From CALAED01 sp937891035 (GTDB lineage Bacteria; Actinomycetota; Actinomycetes; Streptosporangiales; Streptosporangiaceae), in NCBI GenBank assembly GCA_035642125.1, contig DASQSZ010000368.1, positions 1 to 32,880 of the forward strand: a stretch of 32,880 nt of DNA, in the 5' to 3' direction. The notes beneath the pieces are model-generated. The model worked only from the letters and a program-made list of their open reading frames with translations. It was not told the origin of the DNA and made no database searches. The translations under genes were made by a program, and so were the position numbers. Position 1 is the first letter of the stretch. Every line of letters starts with the position of its first letter. Below are positions 7,947 to 17,100 of this stretch, in pieces.

Positions 7947-8879
7947 TCACAGCCTGCGCAGGACGGTCGAGCTGAACAGGTGGTTCGCCCCGACGCCGAG
8001 CACGAGGGCGAGTTGGCCCGTGGTGATCTCACCGCTCTCGGCCAGCGTCGCCAGCGTGATGAGCTGGTCGTAGGCGAAGCAGTGCCCGAATCGGGCGATG
8101 TTGCCGGTCGGCACCCGTGTGAACGGGACGCCGGCGACCGCCGCGTAGTTCCGCAGCACCGGCTTCCCGAGATTCGCCAACACCAGGTGGTCGATGCTCT
8201 CGGGCCGCAGGCCGGTGCTCGCGTAGGTGTCGGTGCACAGCCGCTCCAGCCGGGCCGCGAACAGGTCCATGAACCGCAGCGTCTGCTTCACCGGGTCGAG
8301 GACGGCCAAGTCGGGCTCGACCACGTGGCCGACGTATTCGACGGCGTACCCGTCATTTCCCTCGGTGCTGACCACGCAGCTCAGCACGGTGTCGCTGAAC
8401 ACCGACGCGGCCGCGGGCAGCAGCCGACCGGCGCGACTCTCGTCCAGGGCGTCCGCGCCGAGCAGCAGTACCGTGTTCATGCCCTGACCGCGGATCAGCG
8501 AGGTGGCGATCATCAGAGCGTAGGAGAAGTTGCTGCACTGGGCTTGGAACACGCCGACCGGGAGCGCCTTCCGCATATCCAACGCACGGCAGAGCCCAAC
8601 CAAGTCGTCGTGGTCGTCGTAGCTGGAGAACGTGGAAGAGAAGAACAGCACGGCGTCCACGGTGGACGGCTCGATGCCCGCGGACTCGAGCGTCTCGGCG
8701 GCGCAGGCGGCGAAATGGTCCCGCACGTGGCCGTCCAGGACGGAGTACCGGGTCAGCCCGCCCTGGCTGAGCGTGGCGATGTCTCCGGGGGCGGCCAGCC
8801 CGCGCTCGGTCAGATCGACGAGATCGCGCCATTGCCCGTGCCGGTAGCTGACCCCGCTCAGCACAGGGGTCGAGCACAT
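7947..8879 (-). CDS. KASIII-family condensing enzyme or acyltransferase (Cys form)
   Basis: This 310-residue KASIII-family protein has the nucleophile in QAQCSNFSYAL at Cys115, within the usual helix start. The other catalytic residues differ from FabH: the HQAN segment is replaced by LVLANLGKP (232-240) and the GN(T/S) segment by FGHCFA, where His266 might substitute. Known for the superfamily: Cys-His-Asn enzymes decarboxylate malonyl-ACP, whereas divergent members such as CerJ, or the Ser-type DpsC, transfer acyl groups without that step. The changed residues make acyl transfer or an unusual ester/amide/C-C bond formation plausible. The ATG at 8879 shares a base with the stop of the adenylation gene (TGATG). 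It is probably the active member of a set with the Ser-type paralog and the half-length protein. Confidence 0.85.
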   Translation of the reverse strand: MCSTPVLSGVSYRHGQWRDLVDLTERGLAAPGDIATLSQGGLTRYSVLDGHVRDHFAACAAETLESAGIEPSTVDAVLFFSSTFSSYDDHDDLVGLCRALDMRKALPVGVFQAQCSNFSYALMIATSLIRGQGMNTVLLLGADALDESRAGRLLPAAASVFSDTVLSCVVSTEGNDGYAVEYVGHVVEPDLAVLDPVKQTLRFMDLFAARLERLCTDTYASTGLRPESIDHLVLANLGKPVLRNYAAVAGVPFTRVPTGNIARFGHCFAYDQLITLATLAESGEITTGQLALVLGVGANHLFSSTVLRRL

Positions 8880-10447
8880 CAGACTCGCTCCGCGTCCAGC
8901 AGCCCGTTCCGGTCGATCTTGCCGTTCACCGTGGTCGGCAGGTGCGCGACGAGCTGGAACCGCGTGGGAACCATGTACCTCGGAAGCGTCCCGGCGCAGT
9001 GCCGCCGCAGCTCGCCGTCCAAAGTGCCGGCATCGTGACCGGGTTCGGGCAGGACGAACGCGACCAGGCGCGGCGCCTTGCCCGCCGCGTCCAGCACGGT
9101 GGCCGCGGCCGCAACCGCGGGATGGGTCTGCAGGTGCAGGTCGATCTCCTCCAGCTCGATGCGATGGCCGAGCAGCTTGACCTGGGTGTCCAGCCGCGAA
9201 TGGAAGTAGTGCTGCCCGGCCTCGTCGGTGTAGCCGCCGTCGCGGGAACGGAAGGCGCGCACGCCAGGTCCGGAAAGCGGGCTGGGCACCAGCGCGGCCG
9301 CCGTCGCCGCCTCGTCGTGCCAATAGCCATCGAACAGCGCGTCGCCCTCGATGTAGATCTCCCCGACCACGCCGGGATCGGTGATGACCCGGCCGCGCTC
9401 GTCCACCAGGTACATGCGCATTCCCTCTATGGCCCTGGTGCCGAACGGCACACGGCCGTGCCGGTCGGCGAGCACGTCACCGAGCACGTTGTACGCGCAC
9501 GCGATCGACTCGGAGTGGCCGAAGCCGTTCACCAGCCGCAATCCTGGCATGGCGGCCCGCAGGGCGCGCAGCCCGTTCACCGGAAATCCCTCGCCGGCGT
9601 ACAGCACGGTGTTCAGCGGGGTGCCGGCCAACCCGGCGAGGTCATCGCTGGCCAGAAGGGCGCGCCAGATGGCCGGCACGCCATTCATCTGCTCCACCCG
9701 GTGGCGCCCCAGCGCACGCACGAAGCCCGCCGGTTGCTGGGCCAGCAGGCTGGACAGCTGTATCAGGGTGCCGCCGGCGCCGAGCGCCATGCCGAGGTCG
9801 AGGAGGGAGAAGTCGAACTGCAGCGGCGACATGCTGCCCAGGCGGACCCCTGGCGCGACCCCGAACCCGGAGAACCCGCGCCAGAACGACACCACGGCTC
9901 GGTGTGACATCACGATGCCCTTGGGCATCCCGGTAGAGCCGGAGGTGAACACGACATACGCGGGGTCGTGTTCCCCCGGTGGCCGTGGCTCGATCCGGGG
10001 AAGGACGCTGCCCGCCAGGTGCAGGCGGCCGTCGTCGCCGAGGGACCCGGTCACGGCGCACGGGCTGCCGACCGGACCGGTCGCGCTGACGTGGGCCAGC
10101 GCGTTCACCCGGTGCAGCAGATGGATCTTGCGGGCCGCGGGCAGCTCAGGGCTCATATTGACGAAGATCACCGCCCGGCTGGCGGCGGCCGTCATCAGCG
10201 CCACGGCCTCCGGCCGGGGCGACAGCTCCAGCACAAGCACCTGGCCGGCCCGCAGGCCCTGCTCATCCAGCGCGGTGGCGTACTCCTCGGTGAGCCGGGC
10301 GAGATCGGCGTAGCTCAGCGTAAGCCGGGCCGAGCTGACCGCCGGCGTCTGGCACTGCTCGGCGGCGCTGCCGAGCAGGGCGGTGTGGAAGAGCCGCGGC
10401 CGGCTGGTCCGGGACAAGGTCATCGGCATGGTCACCGGCATGGTCAC
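8879..10447 (-). CDS. Stand-alone adenylation enzyme (NRPS A-domain type)
   Basis: The 522-residue ANL-superfamily protein has no carrier or condensation domain. The P-loop motif YVVFTSGSTGMPKG is at about 164-177, and a C-terminal NGKID motif carries the catalytic Lys. The motif that is usually YRTGD is altered to FRSRDGG. By eye, the substrate-pocket positions read D212, F213, L216, N255, L282, A284, G308, A316, C317; the Asp at the first position suggests an alpha-amino acid, but the set matches no code I know. Known role: activates an acid as acyl-AMP and loads a partner carrier protein. Candidate partners are the free carrier protein at 19510-19815 and the N-terminal PCP of the NRPS, which lacks its own A domain. 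The GTG start at 10447 overlaps the OsmC-protein stop (GTGA); nearby in-frame ATGs are possible. Confidence 0.88.
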   Translation of the reverse strand: MTMPVTMPMTLSRTSRPRLFHTALLGSAAEQCQTPAVSSARLTLSYADLARLTEEYATALDEQGLRAGQVLVLELSPRPEAVALMTAAASRAVIFVNMSPELPAARKIHLLHRVNALAHVSATGPVGSPCAVTGSLGDDGRLHLAGSVLPRIEPRPPGEHDPAYVVFTSGSTGMPKGIVMSHRAVVSFWRGFSGFGVAPGVRLGSMSPLQFDFSLLDLGMALGAGGTLIQLSSLLAQQPAGFVRALGRHRVEQMNGVPAIWRALLASDDLAGLAGTPLNTVLYAGEGFPVNGLRALRAAMPGLRLVNGFGHSESIACAYNVLGDVLADRHGRVPFGTRAIEGMRMYLVDERGRVITDPGVVGEIYIEGDALFDGYWHDEAATAAALVPSPLSGPGVRAFRSRDGGYTDEAGQHYFHSRLDTQVKLLGHRIELEEIDLHLQTHPAVAAAATVLDAAGKAPRLVAFVLPEPGHDAGTLDGELRRHCAGTLPRYMVPTRFQLVAHLPTTVNGKIDRNGLLDAERV

Positions 10448-11619
10448 CGCTGGAGGTTGTGCGCGGCGTTGCCCGCCATCGCCGCCTGTTTCCGGGCCAT
10501 TTCGGCGAGGAACGCCGCGACCTGGTCGGCGTCGCTGCGGAAGCTGGACAGCGGACCAGCCGGCGAGCGTAGATCCACCTGTACCGCGCCGGGGCGCAAC
10601 AGCGCGGCCAGCATGACGTTGCGCGCCGCGGCCTGCCGGACCACATCGGCGAAATCGGTCGGCGCCGCCTCGGTGTCGGTACGCACCAGGAAGCGGATGT
10701 TGTGGAACCGGGCCGGGATGTCCGGGGACACGTTGAGCATGCCGCGGATGTCCAGGCGCCCTGACGACTCGACCTCGAGCCCGGCCAAGGTGATGCCGCG
10801 CTCCGCCGCCACGTGACGTACCTGGTGGGTGAGATCGGCGGAGATGGCGGCGAGCAGCAGTTCCTGCGGGTTGGGGCCGCGGTCGAGGCCGAGCATCTGC
10901 TTGGACTGGTCCGCCACGAGCCGCGGCCGCTCGCGGCGCAGCTCCCCGCCCGGGCTGAACGTGGTCATCAGACCGGCCTCGGTGCCGTACTCCCAGCACA
11001 ACTCCGCTGTCAGGTCCAGCCGGGTGCCGTCGCCACCGGCCGGCGCCGGATCGACCTGGTCGAGCTCGACGACATCCGGCGTGCCGTCGGGCCGCACCGC
11101 CATCGCGGCCAGCCGATAGCCGCCCTCGTCCAGAAACGCCCGGTGGTTGGGGCTGAAGCAGGTGACGAACTGGCTGACCTCGCGCACGCTGTCCACCGAG
11201 CCGGCGCAGTCGGCCTCGATGAGGTAACGCACGTCGTGCAGCGCGCTGTCGCCGCCGACCCACCAGCCGTCCGCGTCCACCTCAACCGCGGCCGTCACCG
11301 TCACCCGCAACGAAGTGATCGTGACCCCGCGAGCGGAGTAGCCATGTACATGGGTGATCAGCACGCAGGCGCCGAGCGCGGCCACCACCGCCTCATAGGC
11401 GGACAGGCCGCCGAAGGGGTGGGCGCTGTGCTCAGTGAACGGGATCCGGAACGACCGGGCCATCCGCTGGGTGCCGTGGTGCGCGGTCCGGATGCTCACC
11501 TCCGCCCCGGAAAAGCCCGGCACGGCACAGGCGTGGAAGTCGATCACGGCCTCTACCGGCTTCTCGCCGATCTCTTGTACGAACTCGGAAACGCCGCTGA
11601 TGTCAAGCCCGTTGCGCAC
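10444..11619 (-). CDS. Tandem OsmC-domain protein
   Basis: The 391-residue protein is built from two OsmC/Ohr-like halves. The first (about 45-200) has the GAC motif at Cys85 and a second Cys at 154 in FVTCFSPNHR, the pair expected for a thiol peroxidase of this family. The second half (about 230-390) has the same scaffold (NPQELLLAAISADL) but Asp-for-Cys-type replacements and no second Cys, so it looks structural. Known for OsmC/Ohr: reduction of organic hydroperoxides by a reactive Cys pair. OsmC proteins normally act as dimers of single domains, so this fusion imitates a dimer with one active site. The GTG start at 11619 has a strong GGGGGAG upstream. Sitting beside the PLP sulfur enzyme, it may handle a persulfide, thiol or peroxide intermediate (inference). 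Confidence 0.8.
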   Translation of the reverse strand: MRNGLDISGVSEFVQEIGEKPVEAVIDFHACAVPGFSGAEVSIRTAHHGTQRMARSFRIPFTEHSAHPFGGLSAYEAVVAALGACVLITHVHGYSARGVTITSLRVTVTAAVEVDADGWWVGGDSALHDVRYLIEADCAGSVDSVREVSQFVTCFSPNHRAFLDEGGYRLAAMAVRPDGTPDVVELDQVDPAPAGGDGTRLDLTAELCWEYGTEAGLMTTFSPGGELRRERPRLVADQSKQMLGLDRGPNPQELLLAAISADLTHQVRHVAAERGITLAGLEVESSGRLDIRGMLNVSPDIPARFHNIRFLVRTDTEAAPTDFADVVRQAAARNVMLAALLRPGAVQVDLRSPAGPLSSFRSDADQVAAFLAEMARKQAAMAGNAAHNLQR

Positions 11620-11631
11620 GATGCTCCCCCT

Positions 11632-12918
11632 TCAGATTCCGTTGAGGGCCTGGTCGATGTCGGCTACCAGGTCGGCGATGTCCTCCACGCCGACCGACAG
11701 GCGCACCAGTCCCGGTTCGATGCCGATGTCGCGGCGCTGTGCCGCGGTGAGGAAGCTGTGTGAGGTGTTGAACGGCAGGCTGACCAGCGACTCGACCCCG
11801 CCGAGACTGGTGGCGACCTGGGGGATGGTGAGCCGCTCGAGGAACTTCAGCGCCGCCTCGTCGCCGCCGGCCACCTCGAAGCTGACCATGCCGCCGAAGC
11901 CGTCGCGGCAGATCTCCCTGATCGCCGGGTACGGGTAGTCCGGCCGCGTGGGATGGTGCGTCCGCACCACCTTCGCATGCCCCGCGAGGAACTCGGCCAG
12001 CGCGGCGGCGTTCGCCACATGGGCCCGCATCCGCAACGCCAGCGTCTTCATCCCGCGTTCGAGCAGGTAGCAGGGGAAGGCGTCGAGCGATCCGCCGAAC
12101 TTCAGCATCTGCTTCCACACCCTGTCCATGTACTTGCGCGAGCCGACCGCCACGCCCGCGGTCAGGTCGCTGTGCCCGCCCAGGTACTTGGTGGCGCTGT
12201 GGATCACCACGTGCGCGCCCAGCTCCATTGGACGGAGGCAGTACGGGGTGAGGAAGGTGTTGTCCACCACCAGCAGCAGTCGGTTGCGCTCGGCATACTC
12301 GCCCAGCTCGGCCAGCGGAACCGCCTTCAGCAGGGGGTTGGTCAGCGTCTCGAAGAACAGCACCTGTGTCTCCGGCCGGATGGCGGCGACGATGGCGTCC
12401 ATGCTGGTCGCGTCGGTGAAGGTCACCTCCCGGCCGAGCTGGAACATGTCCTCGCGCAGCAGGTTGTAGCTGCCGCCGTAGACATCGCGGGAGGTGACGA
12501 TGTGTCCGCCGCGGTTGGTCAGGGCGAGCAACGTCGTGGTGATCGCGGCCATGCCGGAGGCGAACACCACCCCGCTCTCGGCGTTCTCGAGGCCGGCGAC
12601 CTTCTCTTGCAGGACCCACTGGTTGGGGCTGCCGTAGCGGCCGTAGATCGGCACGTCGCGGATGTGCCCCTGCTCGAAAGCGCCGTAGGTGTGCTCGTTG
12701 AACTCGAAGGTGCTGCTGGTGAAGATCGGCGTGCCGACCGCACCGGTCGCCGGGTCGATGTAGGTCCCGCCGTGGACGCTCTGGGTGCTGGGACCGACCA
12801 CGTCGTCGAAGACCCGCTGCTGAGGCAGCCGCGGGCCCGGCACCCGGCCCCGCGCGAGGCTGTTCGACCAGGGTCGATCCTCCCCCGGCTCGGCGGGGTT
12901 GCCGATGGCTTTAGACAT
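11632..12918 (-). CDS. PLP-dependent cystathionine gamma-lyase/synthase family enzyme
   Basis: The 428-residue protein belongs to the Cys/Met metabolism PLP family. Visible motifs are YGRYGSPNQ (about 92-100, binding the phosphate of the neighbouring subunit), SGMAAI (121-126), VVDNTFLTPY (217-226, the Asp that holds the pyridine nitrogen), and SATKYLGGHSDL with the Schiff-base Lys244. It has an N-terminal extension of about 35 residues. Known reactions: alpha,gamma- or alpha,beta-elimination or gamma-replacement on cystathionine, homocysteine, methionine, cysteine or O-acyl-homoserine. Some secondary-metabolism members form C-C or C-S bonds through a vinylglycine intermediate. Which reaction applies cannot be read here. 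Its place between a cysteine-using NRPS and an OsmC protein suggests supply or incorporation of sulfur, or of an unusual amino acid. The ATG at 12918 has GAGGAAAGG upstream. Confidence 0.92.
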   Translation of the reverse strand: MSKAIGNPAEPGEDRPWSNSLARGRVPGPRLPQQRVFDDVVGPSTQSVHGGTYIDPATGAVGTPIFTSSTFEFNEHTYGAFEQGHIRDVPIYGRYGSPNQWVLQEKVAGLENAESGVVFASGMAAITTTLLALTNRGGHIVTSRDVYGGSYNLLREDMFQLGREVTFTDATSMDAIVAAIRPETQVLFFETLTNPLLKAVPLAELGEYAERNRLLLVVDNTFLTPYCLRPMELGAHVVIHSATKYLGGHSDLTAGVAVGSRKYMDRVWKQMLKFGGSLDAFPCYLLERGMKTLALRMRAHVANAAALAEFLAGHAKVVRTHHPTRPDYPYPAIREICRDGFGGMVSFEVAGGDEAALKFLERLTIPQVATSLGGVESLVSLPFNTSHSFLTAAQRRDIGIEPGLVRLSVGVEDIADLVADIDQALNGI

Positions 12919-14169
12919 GCTGCTGCCCTTTCCTCGTCATCGATGTGGTAGCCCGTCGCAGGCTCGAAGCTCGTACCAGGAGGCTTTTGACGATGTCTTT
13001 GGCGTCCTGGCCGTGGAACACGTTGAGGGCGGCGCGCCGCTCGCCGCTAACGTCGCGCCGGCGAAACCGATGCCCAGGCCGTGCACCCCAGCTATCGGAC
13101 CGTGCGGCCCGAGTACGCGGCACGCCCCGTCCACGGCGATGTTCCCGCGGTCGCGGACCAGCGGGAGGGGCGTGCCGTCGGCGTCGATCAGTTCGGGAAC
13201 GGCCGCCCGGTAACCGCAGGCGTGCACAACCACCGCGGCCCCGCCAATCGCCTGGTCGGCGGCGGTGGTGCCGGCCGGGCACAGTCGCACCCGCTTCTCG
13301 GTGCCGGCCAGCACCGCGGTGCACAGCTGCCGCGCCGGACCGCGCAGCCCGGTGAACCGATTGACCAGGCCGGTCTCCGAGCAGACCACGGCCGATGTGA
13401 TCGGTGCGGCCGGCATCGGCGGTCCGGCGGCGGTCAGCTCGGCGAGGCTGGTGAAGCCCAGTGCGATCTCCCGGTGCACCACGGTGATCTGGCCGGGGCG
13501 CACCGCGCCGGCGCACCGGGTGAGCACTAGGTCGGCCGTGGCGAACCCGCTGTGCGACCCACCGACTATCACCACCGGCCGACCGGTCCGGATGGCGTAC
13601 TCCACCGAGTCGAGGTCGCCCGCCAGCACGCCCCCGGAGGTCACCAGCCGGTCGCCGGGCACGCCGAGCCGTGCGGCGTCCTCGATGGCACCGGTGGCCA
13701 GCACGACCGCGTGGCTGCGCAACACCGGCCGGTCGGCGGTGCACAGGCTGGTGAAGGTGCCATCGGCGTTGTGCCGGACCCTGCGGACCTCGCGCCCGTA
13801 CCTGATCTCCCCCCTGCTGCCGCGCACCCAGTCGGCGACCTCTTCGGCCAGGTCGGCCAGGTATTCCCCGACGTGATGTAGCGGCACCCGCCGATCGCCG
13901 TGCGCCACGAGTTTGCGTCCGGCCGGGCGGTCCAGCACGTCGCCGAACCGGCCCGCCGGGGCGATCCCGGCAATGAAGTCGCAGGCCGCCGAGTTCGACT
14001 CGACCAGGTACGGGAACCGGCCGGCGCGCAGCACGGCGGGGCTGATGCTTCGCTCGACGAGGGCCATGCCGTACGCGCCGGCATGGTCCAGCTCGCCCAT
14101 CCGGTCGGCCGCCAGGGGCAGGCCGAGCGATGCCGGCCCAAATCCGATCACCTGCACTAAGGGGATCAT
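12911..14169 (-). CDS. FAD/NAD(P)-dependent oxidoreductase, apparent frameshift near 3' end
   Basis: The N-terminal 370 residues read as a flavoprotein: FAD-binding GFGPASLG at 9-16, an ATG-type motif (VVLATG) at 155-160, and an NADPH-binding motif GGSHSG at 203-208. It resembles the SidA/PvdA-type N-monooxygenase and related FAD-NAD(P)-binding families. In the nominal frame it ends at 12937 with a poor tail (about residues 379-410). In the neighbouring frame the same bases read AALNVFHGQDAKDIVKSLL, which fits the family C-terminal pattern and has high GC at third positions. That frame stops at 12911, overlapping the next start by 8 nt. So a 1-bp indel near 13030-13050 (real or sequencing error) is likely, and the coordinates given are for the corrected frame. 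The start overlaps the NRPS stop (ATGA). A TTA Leu codon occurs near the break. Possible role: N- or S-oxidation, or redox of the heterocycle. Confidence 0.8.
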
Positions 14170-17100
14170 GCTCGCACCCCCCGCCGGACCAGCTCGGCCA
14201 CTTCGCCCGCCCGGGCCGGATCGACGACGCTGAAGTGGTCACCGGCCAGGGTGCACCACCGCGCCCTGGGCAGCGTCGCCTGGTCCACGACGGAGCGAAG
14301 CGGCACGAGGTGGGACGGTCGGCCGGCGCCGAAGCCGCCTTCGGCGGTGACGACGGTGGCCGCTATGTCCGAGTCTGGGGAGAACCGGTAGTTCTGCAGG
14401 GCGGTGGCGTTGATCCGATACCGGTCGAACAGCTCGGTGCGGGCGCTGCCGGACAGATCGATCCCGTCGAGGTCGTCACGCCGCCCGCTCGACAGGTCGC
14501 GGGCGAAGGAGCGCGCCATCTCCTCCTCCGGCACCGGCCGGCCGGGCTGGGCAGGCAGCCACGGGTCGAGCATCACCACCGGCCAGGCGCCGCCGGCGAG
14601 CCGGGCCATCTCGTAGGCGACCACCGCCCCGTACGACCAGCCGGCCAGCCGCACCCGTGCGCCGGGAAACCGGGCGCCGGCCAGGGCGTGGTAGCGCCCG
14701 GCCATGCCCGGCACGGTTGGCTCGCCGGGCGCGTCGGCGCTGGCGGTGATCCCGTACACCGCGTGGTCGGCGGCCAGCTCTCGCACCAGCGGCCAATAGC
14801 AAAAGACGTCGCCGCCCACTGGGTGGATCAGCACCAGCGGCTCACCTGTGCCGTCCAGATGGGCGACGCCGGACGGCACGCTCTGGCGGCCGAGCACCGC
14901 GGCCAGCTCCCGTACGGTGCGGTGCCGGTAGAGGGTGACCAGCGGCAGCCGCGCCCCGAATTCCCGCTCGATCCTGTTCAGCAACACGGCGGCGGAGACC
15001 GAGTGACCGCCGCACGCGAAGAAGTCCTCGGTCACCCCGCTCGCCGGGATCAGCTCGCGCCACAGCTCCAGCAGGGTCTGTTCGGTCGGGTTGGCGGGGG
15101 GCAAGGCCCGGGCGGCGGGCTCGGGCCGGTGCGCGGTCAGCCGCGCCCGGTCCACCTTTCCGTTGGCGGTCAGTGGCAGGCGCTCGTGCACCGCCAGCGA
15201 GGTGGGCACCAGGTAATCCGGCAGCCGGGTGCGCAGCGCGGCCAGGAGGTCGTGCTCGGTGCGCGCGCGCTGCCCGTCGACAACCACGTGCCCCACGAGA
15301 CTGCCGCCGCGCTCGTCCCTGCGGACGACCGCCACCGCGGCGCGTATCCCTAGCTCGGCGAGCAGCGCGGACTCCACCTCGCCCAGCTCGACCCGCATCC
15401 CGTTCACCTTCATCTGACCATCGCGCCGGCCGAGGAACTCCAGCGTGCCGTCCGGCCAGTAGCAGGCCCGGTCGCCGGTGCGGTACAGCCGGGTGCCGTC
15501 CTGAGGATGGGTGAGGAATGCCGCCGCCGTCAGCTCCGGGTCGTTGAGATACCCGTCGGCCAGGCCGCGGCCGGTGATGTACAGATCGCCGGGCACCCAG
15601 TTCGGACGGTCGGCCATGGCCTCGTCCAGCACCCGGAATCCCTGGTTGGCCAAGGGGTGACCGTACGGGATGCTGGCCCACTCGGCCGGCACCGGATACG
15701 GCACCGGGTACCAGTTGGACCAGATCGAAGCCTCGGTCGCGCCGCCGAGGCTGATCAGCCGGACCTTCGGCAGGCTCGCGACGAGCCGGTCGCGGAGATT
15801 GACCGGCACCCAGTCACCGCTGACCATGGCGAGCCGCAGCGTGGGCAGCTCCGGGCGGCCGGCCGACTCCCGGTAGTCCAGCAGCATGCCGAGGTGGACG
15901 GGGACGCTGTTCCACACGGTGACCCGTGCGGCGCCGCACAGCTGGTGCAGGGCGGCGATGTCACGGCTCTGGGCGGGGTCCGGTACGACTACCGCGCCAC
16001 CGGCGGCCAACGTACCGAACACGTCGAACACGGACAGGTCGAAGGTCACCTCGGAGAGCGCGAGCACCCGGTCGTCCGGCCCGATGTCGAACCGTGCCAG
16101 CAGGTCGGCGATGGTGTTCGCGGCGCTCTGGTGCCGGATCACGACCCCCTTCGGCTCCCCGGTGGTTCCGGACGTGAAGATCACGTACGCGGTCGACTCG
16201 GTCTCCACCGCGGGCAGTCGGGCCTGCCGTTCGCCCGGCCCGGCCGGAGCACCGGGCACGGCGGGCTCTGCGGACATGGCGGGCACCGCGTCGAGGTCGA
16301 GGCAGCGCAGGGCGGCGGCCCAAGGCCGGTCGGCGGGCCCGGCGGTGACCAGATGGCGGGGGCGGGCGCGGTCGATCACTTGTCGGATCCTGGCGGCCGG
16401 CCACTGGGGGCCGAGCGGCACATACGCCGCGCCGGCGGCCAGCACCCCGAGCAGCGCCACCGGCAGCCGCCAGCCCCGTTCCACCTGTACCAGCACCAGG
16501 TCACCCGGCGCGCAGCCGGCCGCGCGCAGCGCATGCGCCACGCCGGCCGCCGCTTCGGCCAACTCGCGGTAGCTGACCGTGCGGTCGGACGCGATGATCG
16601 CGGGCGCGTCCGGGGTGCGCTCGGCCATGCCGAAAACCGGCCCATGCAGGGTGGACGGCGGTATCGGCACGGCGGTGTCGTTCACCTTCGCTCGAACCGC
16701 GAGCTGCGCATCCGGAGTGTGGACCAGGGCGGCACGCCGCCAGGCCTCGGGGTCGCCGCACAGCGAGTCAAGCAGCCCCTGGTAGCCGGCGAACATCGCG
16801 TCGACCAGGCCGGGCGGGTACACCTCGTCGACGGTGTCCCAGTTGGCGACTAAGCGGTTGTCGCTGTCGAAGACCTGATGGTCGAAGCTGACCTGCGGGG
16901 TGTGAATGGCACCGCGGATCCGCCGCCAGCCCAGTCGCTCCAGGAAGATGCCGGACTTGCTGCGACCGCCGATCACGCTGGCGAACACCACGGGCATCGC
17001 CGGGGAACGGCCGGCGCCGCGACGGCTGTTGAGCTCGCGGATGCCGTCCACCCCGCTGTACGCGCCGTGCGCCAGGTCGGCGGCCAGCTGCGCGCCCAGC

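Noticed and set aside
7581..9038. 485-codon plus-strand open frame opposite the SnoaL and KASIII genes
   Set aside because: No domain motifs, His/Gln/Arg-rich composition; the opposite strand has well-defined, coupled genes.
10448..11263. N-terminal extension of the adenylation gene to 11263
   Set aside because: Lies within the OsmC gene in a different frame and lacks any domain pattern.
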